NCBI GenBank assembly: GCA_937896105.1
Contig: CALBKR010000111.1
Coordinates: 1-13,858 of the forward strand
From: an uncultured Bacteroidales bacterium
GTDB taxonomy: Bacteria; Bacteroidota; Bacteroidia; Bacteroidales; Bacteroidaceae
Direction: 5' to 3'
Length of the DNA: 13,858 bases
The notes beneath the pieces were generated by a model. It saw nothing but the letters and a program-made list of their open reading frames with translations, was not told where the DNA came from and searched no databases. The position numbers and the translations under genes are program-made. This document shows positions 7,731-13,717 of the stretch, piece after piece (within the stretch, counting starts at the first letter, position 1; each line of letters begins with the position of its first letter).

Positions 7731-8882
7731 ATGAAAAAGATACCTTTTCTTCTTTTGCTTGTATGCGCTCTCTTCTCTTGTTCCGGGAATAAAAAGGATA
7801 CATCCGTTGCTGTATGCACGATAAACGGCCGCTATGCTTCTGCTCCCGACGGGACAATGCTTTATATGACTCCTGTCGATGATATATTGTCGCCTGTCGA
7901 TTCGGCAGTTGTCAAAGGCGGGCATTTCAGTTTTGTAATTCCGGACAGTACCGTCGACGTGCGTTTTATCTCATCGCAACAGGTTATCGATGGCGGTTAT
8001 GTGGTTGTGGAGCCGGGCGTAGTGGATGTGGATTTCACAGGCGATGCGTTTGTCGCCGGAACACCGGCAAATGACCGCTTGAGCCGCTTTATGAGCGAGA
8101 AGGTGAAGATTGTCAACCTGCGCAAGATGGCAACACCCGAAATACTTGGGGAGCTTGCTGTTGAGGAGTCTATGCTCGACAGCATCAAGGAACTTGTGAC
8201 AATGGCCAATGATATATTCGATGCATACGTGTTGAAGGAGATAAAGGAGAATATCGGAACTCCGGTAGGCTATTTCTATCTTGTGCAGTCGGTGGGTGTT
8301 GCTACCGCATCAAGGCTTCAGCCGCTGTTCGATAAGGTGCCGCTTGAGTATCGCGACAAGCTGTATGATATTATGAAATCGAGAGTGGACCAGAGTGCGA
8401 AAGATGCAGCAATGGCAAAGAAATATGCCGACGATGCCTTGAAAAACCTTGAGGCTACAGCTGTGGGCAAGAGGTTCCAGAACTTCGAACTCAACAACAT
8501 AAATGGTGGTACAATGTTGCTGTCGGGCGAGGTCTTCTCTAATAAATATACTCTTGTACTCTTTTGGGCCGGGTGGATGGATGATGCAAGGGGTGCGCTT
8601 CTGCGTTATGCAGAACTCTATGACAAATACAGTAAGCAGGGGTTGCAGGTTGTGGGTGTGTCGCTCGACGACAGTGTCGCTGAATGTCAGGCTACTGTCG
8701 ATGAGCTTGCTCTAATATGGCCGCAGCTCTGCAATCCTTCGGGTGGCAGTGCCGAGGTTGCTGCGGCCTATGGTGTAACAGAGTTGCCGGCGGCAGTAAT
8801 CATCAACAACCGTGGAACAATCCTTTCGCGTCCCAAGAGTGTAGAAGAGGCCGCAAAGAAGCTCGATGAACTCTTCAAATAA
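7731..8882 (+). CDS. Lipoprotein with DUF4369-like N-terminus and a thioredoxin-like domain lacking CxxC
   Basis: With the start at 7731 the protein has 383 residues and begins with a lipoprotein signal peptide: MKKIPFLLLLVCALFSC with the lipobox cysteine at residue 17. An earlier in-frame ATG at 7698 would put 11 residues before this signal and is disfavoured. Residues about 29-115 are a beta-rich DUF4369-like domain (CTINGRYASAPDGTMLYM ... GGHFSFVIPDS). A helical linker follows to about 245, then an AhpC/TSA-thioredoxin-type domain: FELNNINGGTMLLSG, YTLVLFWAGW, QVVGVSLDD, and the cis-proline loop TELPAAVIIN with Pro353. In redox-active relatives the segment after FWA is WCxxC; here it reads WMDDAR (282-287), so both catalytic cysteines are gone. 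The protein is expected to be membrane-anchored, facing the periplasm or cell surface. It cannot be a normal disulfide oxidoreductase; a binding or structural role is possible. The domain assignment is firm, the function unknown. Confidence 0.88.
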   Translation: MKKIPFLLLLVCALFSCSGNKKDTSVAVCTINGRYASAPDGTMLYMTPVDDILSPVDSAVVKGGHFSFVIPDSTVDVRFISSQQVIDGGYVVVEPGVVDVDFTGDAFVAGTPANDRLSRFMSEKVKIVNLRKMATPEILGELAVEESMLDSIKELVTMANDIFDAYVLKEIKENIGTPVGYFYLVQSVGVATASRLQPLFDKVPLEYRDKLYDIMKSRVDQSAKDAAMAKKYADDALKNLEATAVGKRFQNFELNNINGGTMLLSGEVFSNKYTLVLFWAGWMDDARGALLRYAELYDKYSKQGLQVVGVSLDDSVAECQATVDELALIWPQLCNPSGGSAEVAAAYGVTELPAAVIINNRGTILSRPKSVEEAAKKLDELFK

Positions 8883-8999
8883 TCATTTGTGGGTCGATTA
8901 AAGGCCTTTGAGGTATCATTAATGCCCATTTGTAGTAAGAAATTCTTTGACAATTTCTAAAAATTTGTAAAATATGGGGTGGGTTTTAAACAAAATGTA
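8883..8999. other. Intergenic region with nothing assigned
   Basis: This AT-rich spacer lies between the lipoprotein gene and the rho promoter. It has only a short palindrome (AAAGGCCTTT, 8900-8909) and no convincing terminator hairpin with a T-run. I see no gene here. Confidence 0.5.
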
Positions 9000-9007
9000 T
9001 ATCTTTG
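9000..9007 (+). promoter_or_regulatory. -7 element of the rho promoter
   Basis: TATCTTTG at 9000-9007 is a perfect match to TAnnTTTG. No good TTTG lies 19-21 bases upstream. The predicted transcript starts near 9014 and would have a leader of about 110 bases, much longer than for the other genes here. Confidence 0.55.
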
Positions 9008-9018
9008 CATTGTAATTA

Positions 9019-9108
9019 ATGCAAGGCGTGGTATGCCTTGTGCTATCAATCAATAAATTTTCTTTTTCAGATTTTCAAATTAATGAGCTTTCCCGTTTTT
9101 CGGGGTAA
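9019..9108 (+). CDS. Possible 29-codon leader ORF upstream of rho
   Basis: An uninterrupted frame runs from ATG at 9019 to TAA at 9106-9108, entirely inside the rho leader and ending 17 bases before the rho start. Its first codons are MQGVVCLVL and it ends ELSRFSG. Two small hairpins lie in the same leader: 9022-9027 with 9035-9040 (CAAGGC/GCCTTG), and 9092-9095 with 9101-9104 (CCCG/CGGG), the second just before the ORF stop codon. In enterobacteria rho is preceded by a short leader gene (rhoL) and is autoregulated by attenuation, which is why this frame is listed. It would start only about five bases after the predicted transcript start, and an ORF this short can occur by chance, so translation is unproven. 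Confidence 0.2.
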   Translation: MQGVVCLVLSINKFSFSDFQINELSRFSG

Positions 9109-9125
9109 AGTATCATCACTTATCT

Positions 9126-11060
9126 ATGTATCATATTGAACAGTTGAGGAGCAAGGAAATTGCCGATTTGCAGTCCATTGCTCAGGAATTAGGGATTAAA
9201 GGCATTAAATCGCTCGACAGGGATTCGCTTATCTACCGTATCCTTGACGGTCAGGCAATGCAGAACAGCAAGAGCGGTGCTCCTGCTGTAGTTAAAGAGG
9301 AGAACAGGATGAACCGTCGTGAGCACCGTCGTAACCGCATACATAGCGATGCCCCGAGCAAGGTGTACACAGCCAGTGGCGACAAGGCGGTTAAGGTTGA
9401 GAAGGATGAGCCCAAAAAGCAGAAACCCGAGGCTAAAGCTCCCGAGAAACAGGTTGCTGTACCGGTTATAGAGGAGGTTGTTGCACCGGTTGTTGAGGCT
9501 GTTGTGGCGGCTCCGGTTGCCGAAGAGGCTCCAAAGCCCAAGAAGCGTGGCCGCAAGCCGAAGAGTGAGTCTGCAGCTCCAGTCGAGAATGTTCAGGCAG
9601 AGGCTCCTGTGGCTGCTCCCGAACCTGTTGAGGCACTTGCCGAAAGCAGCGAGCCGGCACCGAAGAAACGCGGCCGCAAGCCTAAGAACAAGGCTGCAGA
9701 GCAGCCCGTTGAGCAGTCGGTTGTGGCCGAAGAGGTTGCTGTTGAGGCAGCTGCTGCCGAGGAAGGCGAGGCTTTTGTTGCAATAGAGAACCTGCCTGTC
9801 GACTCCAAGGAGTTGCCTGTTGAGCTTGTCGACAGGTTTGTGAAGGGTAACAAGGATAACAGGAAGAACGACAGGAAACGTCATCAGAACAGTGATAAAC
9901 CACAGGCCGAGGAGCGTCCTGCTGCACCAAAGCAGTACGACTTTGCCGATGTGCTCAGGGTTGAGGGCGTGCTTGAGATAATGCCCGATAACTATGGCTT
10001 CCTGCGCTCATCCGACTACAACTACCTTGCATCCCCCGACGACGTATATGTTTCGCAGTCACAGATAAGGCTCTATGGCCTCAAGACAGGTGATGTCGTC
10101 GAGGGTATAATACGCCCGGCATCAGCTGGCGAGAAATATTTCCCGCTTGTCAAGGTGAACAGCATCAACGGCCTTTCGCCCGAGCTGGTTCGTGACCGCG
10201 TGTCGTTCGAGAACCTCACACCGCTGTTCCCGGATGAGAAATTTACACTCTGTTCAGGCAGCAACGACAACCTCTCGGCTCGTGTTGTAGACCTCTTCTC
10301 GCCCATAGGCAAGGGACAGCGTGGTCTCATCGTGGCACAGCCCAAGACCGGTAAGACAATGCTTTTGAAGGATATTGCCAATGCCATAGCAGCCAACCAC
10401 CCCGAGGCATATATGATTATGCTGCTCATCGATGAGCGCCCCGAGGAGGTTACCGATATGGCACGTTCGGTAAATGCCGAGGTTATCGCTTCTACATTCG
10501 ACGAGCCGGCCGAGCGTCACGTGAAGATTGCCGGCATTGTCCTTGAGCGTGCAAAGAGAATGGTGGAGAGCGGTCACGATGTGGTAATTTTTCTTGACTC
10601 TATCACACGCCTTGCGCGCGCATATAACACTGTATCTCCGGCATCGGGCAAGGTGCTCTCGGGTGGTGTCGACGCGAATGCGTTGCACAAGCCCAAGCGC
10701 TTCTTCGGTGCTGCGCGCAACATTGAGAACGGCGGTTCGTTGACTATCATCGCAACCGCGCTCATCGATACCGGCTCAAAGATGGACGAGGTTATCTTCG
10801 AGGAGTTCAAGGGTACCGGTAATATGGAGCTTCAGCTCGACCGCTCGCTTGCCAACAAGCGTATATTCCCGGCTGTGAACATCATCGCATCGTCTACCCG
10901 TCGCGACGACCTGCTGCACGACCGCCAGACACTCAACCGTATGTGGATTCTGCGCAAGTATCTGTCGGATATGACTCCCATCGAGGCGATGGAGTTCCTC
11001 AAGGACAAACTCGAAGCGACGAAGGATAATGATGAGTTCCTGTTGAGTATGAACTCTTGA
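9126..11060 (+). CDS. rho: Transcription termination factor Rho with long disordered insertion
   Basis: Rho is the hexameric RNA-dependent ATPase that ends transcription. This 644-residue version is far longer than the roughly 420-residue enterobacterial protein. Residues 1-42 are the Rho_N helical domain ([20 protein letters not shown]). Residues about 45-270 are a low-complexity insertion rich in Ala, Pro, Val, Glu and Lys, with two identical PKKRGRKPK motifs. The cold-shock-type RNA-binding domain follows at about 274-345 (DNYGFLRS at 288-295, [16 protein letters not shown]). The RecA-type ATPase has Walker A AQPKTGKT (404-411), LLIDERPEE with the catalytic Glu region (433-441), Walker B VVIFLDS with Asp491, the Q-loop region [16 protein letters not shown] (512-527), and the arginine-finger region near LLHDR. 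All catalytic motifs are intact. Such insertions are typical of Bacteroidota Rho; in Bacteroides thetaiotaomicron the disordered region has been reported to drive condensate formation. The gene is alone, with its own promoter and an intrinsic terminator. Confidence 0.97.
   Translation: MYHIEQLRSKEIADLQSIAQELGIKGIKSLDRDSLIYRILDGQAMQNSKSGAPAVVKEENRMNRREHRRNRIHSDAPSKVYTASGDKAVKVEKDEPKKQKPEAKAPEKQVAVPVIEEVVAPVVEAVVAAPVAEEAPKPKKRGRKPKSESAAPVENVQAEAPVAAPEPVEALAESSEPAPKKRGRKPKNKAAEQPVEQSVVAEEVAVEAAAAEEGEAFVAIENLPVDSKELPVELVDRFVKGNKDNRKNDRKRHQNSDKPQAEERPAAPKQYDFADVLRVEGVLEIMPDNYGFLRSSDYNYLASPDDVYVSQSQIRLYGLKTGDVVEGIIRPASAGEKYFPLVKVNSINGLSPELVRDRVSFENLTPLFPDEKFTLCSGSNDNLSARVVDLFSPIGKGQRGLIVAQPKTGKTMLLKDIANAIAANHPEAYMIMLLIDERPEEVTDMARSVNAEVIASTFDEPAERHVKIAGIVLERAKRMVESGHDVVIFLDSITRLARAYNTVSPASGKVLSGGVDANALHKPKRFFGAARNIENGGSLTIIATALIDTGSKMDEVIFEEFKGTGNMELQLDRSLANKRIFPAVNIIASSTRRDDLLHDRQTLNRMWILRKYLSDMTPIEAMEFLKDKLEATKDNDEFLLSMNS
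9537..9686 (+). repeat. Two identical AT-hook-like PKKRGRKPK motifs in Rho
   Basis: Residues 138-146 (9537-9563) and 179-187 (9660-9686) are the same nine residues, PKKRGRKPK, embedded in an acidic Ala/Pro/Val/Glu-rich linker. The basic RGRKP core resembles an AT-hook (GRP core flanked by basic residues). The codons differ between the two copies (for example AAG-AAG-CGT against AAG-AAA-CGC), so the protein repeat is conserved better than the DNA, suggesting selection on the motif. Confidence 0.75.
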
Positions 11061-11104
11061 TTTGAAATAACTAAAAAGCAGATTTCCGTATTATACAACC
11101 ACTA

Positions 11105-11148
11105 CAATGATGGCAACTCAAAGAAAAAGGGTTGCCATCATTGTTTTT
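11105..11148 (+). terminator. Intrinsic terminator of rho
   Basis: A perfect 13-bp stem pairs CAATGATGGCAAC (11105-11117) with GTTGCCATCATTG (11131-11143), has a 13-base loop, and is followed by TTTTT (11144-11148). It lies 44 bases after the rho stop codon. The gene for the termination factor itself thus ends at a Rho-independent site. Confidence 0.85.
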
Positions 11149-11158
11149 AAACATATCG

Positions 11159-11313
11159 TATGATTTTAATCTCTGTGGTAAAATAAATTTATAAGTTTTG
11201 CTTTTAGAACGGCAGGTCGTCGGGGTCGTTGGCTGTCTTGCTGAAGTCGGGCACCTCTACTTTGGGCGCGTCGATAACCGGAACATCTGCCGGTGCAGGG
11301 GCTGCGCCTCTCT
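11159..11313. repeat. Direct repeat, left copy (DUF3127 3' end and flank)
   Basis: This 155-base segment is repeated in the same orientation at 13704-13858, offset 2545 bases, with 9 mismatches by hand alignment (about 94% identity). It covers 45 bases of 3' flanking DNA and part of the coding end of the DUF3127 gene. The repeat probably extends further left-copy-wise to about 11392, but the right copy runs out of the window, so its true length is unknown. The two copies bracket the AT-rich cargo genes. Confidence 0.92.
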
Positions 11314-11392
11314 CCACTCTCCAAGCACGGATATCGTTGTACCAACGGCCGTTGTACTCGCGTGTGTTGATTTCGAACGATAAATTTATGTC
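11204..11392 (-). pseudogene. Orphan 3' fragment of a DUF3127 protein gene
   Basis: Reading the minus strand, 62 codons from about 11392 down to the TAA at 11204-11206 encode the C-terminal half of a DUF3127-type (putative single-stranded-DNA-binding-like) protein: SFEINTREYNGRWYNDIRAW, then a Pro/Ala-rich linker and the acidic end NDPDDLPF. The recognisable similarity stops near DINLSF. Upstream the frame continues through 8 unrelated codons without a start and meets an in-frame TAG at 11417-11419. The N-terminal beta-barrel half is missing, so it is not an expressed gene unless something drives it from a non-standard start. The intact copy presumably lies at the right edge. The placement of the breakpoint rests on my memory of the family, since the full right copy is not visible. 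Confidence 0.8.
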
Positions 11393-11551
11393 ATAGAATA
11401 AAATTCTACTCAGTAGCTATTGACAAGGCCTCTTTGATTTACTATATTAGCGGTATAAAATTTCAGCGGCAATAAAAATGTGGCAATCAAGCAACCCTCG
11501 ACTACGTTACTGTACATAGTTTTGTGATAATAAATCAAACATCTTTTTATT
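11393..11551. promoter_or_regulatory. Spacer before the cargo operon with a possible -7 element
   Basis: This 159-base stretch lies between the DUF3127 fragment and the first cargo gene. TAGTTTTG at 11517-11524 is a full match to TAnnTTTG and would place the transcript start near 11531, about 20 bases before the ATG at 11552. No good -33 TTTG is found 19-21 bases further up. Nothing else was recognised here. Confidence 0.4.
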
Positions 11552-12757
11552 ATGCAGAACAAGTATCAGGAATATTTCCGTGGAAATAAACAGGAAATTG
11601 AGAAGGAACAACAAAAAAAGCGTGCTCTGATGTCATTTTTTCCAAAAACATTAGGCACGGTTGACGGAACAAAATACGTGCTAATTGATGATGACAAGCC
11701 TCAATCAGTTGAATTTTACGATGACAATGCTGCTTCCGCTTTAAGTTCCGCTATCATTTCGAACGACAGCGAGAAATCTAAAGATGGACACAACGAGCAA
11801 ATGTCGTGGATGTCAAGTTTTGATAATAGAGAAAACGTTCCTCGTTTCGACCGTTTGAATGAGTATGCTGACCCCTTAAATCAAGAGCCGGATAATGACA
11901 CAGCAAGTGTGCCAACGAATTCATTTGCTTTTGCAAATAATAAACAGAGTACCAATAGAAATCCGTTTGCCCCAAATCCCCAATTACAAGGTTTGGATAC
12001 TTGGAATGACAGATTGAAACCATACAAAGTAGAAAATGACAGCTTGAATTTAAGTAAAAACAATGGTTATTCAGATTTCACTTGTAGGGCTAATGGTAAA
12101 TCAAATACAAACATTAATAAAAATAACGTTTCATCGACACAAAAAAAGGCTTTACAGATTCGTGGGAAATTGCGAACCAACGAGTATGCAGAACAGGTAG
12201 ACGAACTGAAAAAGAGTTTGCCCACAAAAGCATTGGATATACTAAACCGGTTAGGTGTAAACATTGAAGTTGTAGATAATTTATTTACGATAAATAGTAA
12301 AGGGGAGTTTAAGAAGAAAAAAGGGATTTATGCTGCTGAAAACAATTGTATTATAATTGATAGCAAACACGTTGACGAATACACCTTAATTTCAGAGGTT
12401 TTCCACGCAGCCCAAGACTATTTGGGAATGACCGGCTCGGGTAAGTCAAATTTGGAGTTTCAAGAACACGTTATTAAGGATTTGTATAATTTTAAGCGTA
12501 ATTTGCAAAGTGATAACTATGAGTATATTAATGGGCTTTCTACTACTGACGATGGTGGATATGTTGATTTAATAGGTGATGTATTTGACGAAAATAATGT
12601 TCTGGACTTGAATAAGTTTCTCCCAGTAATTGAATCTTATTTTGATGAATTTCAAAAGTATTATTCTCCAAGCGGTATGTATCAAGAACCGGGAATAGAG
12701 AACTTTGATTATAATTGGATAGAATTACTTGATTTGTTTGGAATAGAATATAAATAA
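11552..12757 (+). CDS. Unknown 401-residue protein, candidate toxin/effector with zincin-like motif
   Basis: I do not recognise the family. There is no signal peptide or membrane segment. Residues 1-30 are charged and probably helical (KQEIEKEQQKKRALM). Residues about 70-195 are hydrophilic, rich in Asn, Ser, Asp and Pro, and look disordered. From about residue 198 a compact domain begins: SLPTKALDILNRLGVNIEVV (222-241), a beta-hairpin-like IYAAENNCIIIDSK (259-272), then the helix TLISEVFHAAQDYLG. This SEVFH (281-285) has the shape of a zincin HExxH helix with the first His replaced by Ser, followed by Glu302 in NLEFQEHVIKDL where a third ligand could sit. Many secreted bacterial toxin domains share this order of strand, HExxH-like helix and downstream Glu. 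The codon use is AT-rich, unlike the neighbours. A signal-peptide gene follows after 7 bases, suggesting an effector with periplasmic immunity partner. That role is inference from architecture; an inactive or non-proteolytic fold remains possible. Confidence 0.6.
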   Translation: MQNKYQEYFRGNKQEIEKEQQKKRALMSFFPKTLGTVDGTKYVLIDDDKPQSVEFYDDNAASALSSAIISNDSEKSKDGHNEQMSWMSSFDNRENVPRFDRLNEYADPLNQEPDNDTASVPTNSFAFANNKQSTNRNPFAPNPQLQGLDTWNDRLKPYKVENDSLNLSKNNGYSDFTCRANGKSNTNINKNNVSSTQKKALQIRGKLRTNEYAEQVDELKKSLPTKALDILNRLGVNIEVVDNLFTINSKGEFKKKKGIYAAENNCIIIDSKHVDEYTLISEVFHAAQDYLGMTGSGKSNLEFQEHVIKDLYNFKRNLQSDNYEYINGLSTTDDGGYVDLIGDVFDENNVLDLNKFLPVIESYFDEFQKYYSPSGMYQEPGIENFDYNWIELLDLFGIEYK

Positions 12758-12764
12758 TAAATTT

Positions 12765-13376
12765 ATGAAACGGCTTATTACAACATTTTTTGTAATTGTC
12801 TTCACGCAAACATTATGTTATGCAGTTGAGGTCAGTTCCTCGGATAGTGTTAAGGTGGAATATCAGATATATGGCAACGATACTATATATTATAATACAT
12901 ATTACCAATTTAGGGAAACTGTTTTTTGCGGTTTAAAGCAGTATGAAGAAAGTCTGTTCAGTAAATACTACAAACAGTACAATCGAATGTGTATTGTAGA
13001 TTTGATAGATGAGATAAATAGCGACAATGAAAATAGGGTTGAGTTTGTGAAGTGTGTTGTGAGAAGAGTCTTGGAGGGGTATGGTAAAGAACGATGTAAA
13101 GAATTGATGAATAAGGCCGAGGGGGGAAGGATTGAAATTAATATTCTGATTTCTATCGATGTGGAAGGCCGGGTCTTTGACCTTGATTTTATGTACACCA
13201 TTGATTACGCAGAATTTATGACCAACGAGGATATAGTTCGCAATACTAAGATATTAAAAGAGGGTGAACCGTTTTTGTTTTTCACGGACTATGCAAAAAT
13301 GGGTGTAAGAATTCTGCCGCGGTTAATGATTCCTATTAAGAGCAGTTTTATTAAGGAGTATCTTGGAGAGTTATAA
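12765..13376 (+). CDS. Unknown exported 203-residue protein, candidate periplasmic immunity protein
   Basis: The start at 12765 gives a good signal peptide, MKRLITTFFVIVFTQTLCYA, with likely cleavage after residue 20, so the mature protein (about 183 residues) should be periplasmic. There is no lipobox. The mature part is hydrophilic, with a helical stretch around VEFVKCVVRRVLEGYGKERC (92-111), then alternating hydrophobic strands INILISIDVEGRVFDLDF (125-142). I do not recognise the family. It lies 7 bases after the preceding gene, has no promoter of its own in the gap, and is equally AT-rich, so the two were probably acquired and are expressed together. A decayed paralogue lies immediately downstream. 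Duplicated, decaying copies are common for immunity genes in polymorphic-toxin loci. The immunity role is an inference. Confidence 0.6.
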   Translation: MKRLITTFFVIVFTQTLCYAVEVSSSDSVKVEYQIYGNDTIYYNTYYQFRETVFCGLKQYEESLFSKYYKQYNRMCIVDLIDEINSDNENRVEFVKCVVRRVLEGYGKERCKELMNKAEGGRIEINILISIDVEGRVFDLDFMYTIDYAEFMTNEDIVRNTKILKEGEPFLFFTDYAKMGVRILPRLMIPIKSSFIKEYLGEL

Positions 13377-13464
13377 ATGAAATTTTTAAAATACTCACGA
13401 CGAAAGATTTTGATAGGATGCGAAAAAGCAAGTAGCGGATGTGGGTTTGTAAGAGTGGTAGCTC

Positions 13465-13677
13465 AAACAATATTATTTTCGCAGTATAATGTGTTTCTAC
13501 TTGGCGTTAATTACTTTTTTAATGAATTTCAAGATAATTACAAAAGAAATTATAGAAGGCTATGGAGAAGAACGGTGTAAAGAAATGTATGCATTATCTT
13601 CAAGATAGGGATGTGTTGGCTGCAATGTCATAAGTATTGATATACCAGTAAATAAATGCGGTACAAATGCAAATTAA
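13465..13677 (+). pseudogene. Decayed paralogue of the 203-residue exported protein gene
   Basis: In one frame this stretch aligns to residues about 66-137 of the upstream protein. Shared landmarks are MC (13489-13494; residues 75-76), then EIIEGYGEERCKE (13546-13584) against VLEGYGKERCKE, and NVISIDIP (13624-13647) against NILISIDVE. Between CKE and ISID both sequences have exactly 15 codons, including the remnant's in-frame TAG at 13606-13608. The frame also has stops at 13450-13452 and 13459-13461 upstream and ends at TAA 13675-13677, so it has no signal peptide, no start and no C-terminus. About seven codons are missing between MC and EGYG. Any expression would yield at most a 28-residue peptide (13522-13608). 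This is best read as an old tandem duplicate now decayed. Confidence 0.65.
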
Positions 13678-13717
13678 AATCATAGGCGCACCTGTGGTGC
13701 GCCTATGATTTTAATTT
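13671..13717. terminator. 21-bp perfect inverted repeat, bidirectional terminator
   Basis: Bases 13671-13691 pair perfectly with 13697-13717 around the 5-base loop CTGTG. The core CATAGGCGCAC/GTGCGCCTATG is GC-rich and flanked by AAATTAAAAT on one side and ATTTTAATTT on the other, so a T-rich run follows the stem in both directions. It lies between the cargo operon (plus strand) and the DUF3127 gene (minus strand) and would end both. The left repeat copy keeps only TATGATTTTAAT of the right arm. Confidence 0.8.

Larger units (their letters stand above)
11159..13703. other. Accessory islet between rho and the DUF3127 gene
   Basis: This is one repeat unit plus the DNA between the two repeat copies. 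Its interior is visibly AT-richer than the flanks: 12301-12360 has 18 G+C of 60, while 10741-10800 in rho has 31 of 60. It carries a two-gene operon, a decayed gene copy, and a displaced 3' fragment of the neighbouring core gene. No integrase, transposase or recombinase gene is present. It could have entered by homologous recombination through the shared DUF3127 end, or by a site-specific event at the 3' end of that gene with the enzyme supplied from elsewhere or since lost. Confidence 0.6.

Noticed and set aside
8900..8909. Palindrome AAAGGCCTTT as a terminator of the lipoprotein gene
   Set aside because: Only five base pairs with no loop and no T-run after it; too weak to call.
9189..9884. 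Several long frames on both strands within the low-complexity part of rho
   Set aside because: They are products of the repetitive Ala/Pro/Glu/Lys codons (GCT, GAG, GTT, CCG). Rho itself is continuous and intact across the region.
11198..11383. 61-codon plus-strand frame opposite the DUF3127 fragment
   Set aside because: The minus strand carries the recognisable C-terminal protein sequence, shared with the second copy. The plus frame is its shadow.
12425..12448. P-loop-like string GMTGSGKS in the 401-residue protein (residues 292-299)
   Set aside because: It fits the Walker A pattern, but no hydrophobic strand leads into it, no Walker B or other NTPase motif follows, and it lies just after the zincin-like helix. 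I consider it a chance match.
13377..13580. 67-residue open frame directly after the stop of the 203-residue gene
   Set aside because: It overlaps in another frame the part of the decayed paralogue that shows clear similarity, has no signal peptide or recognisable domain, and ends in Arg-rich out-of-frame sequence.
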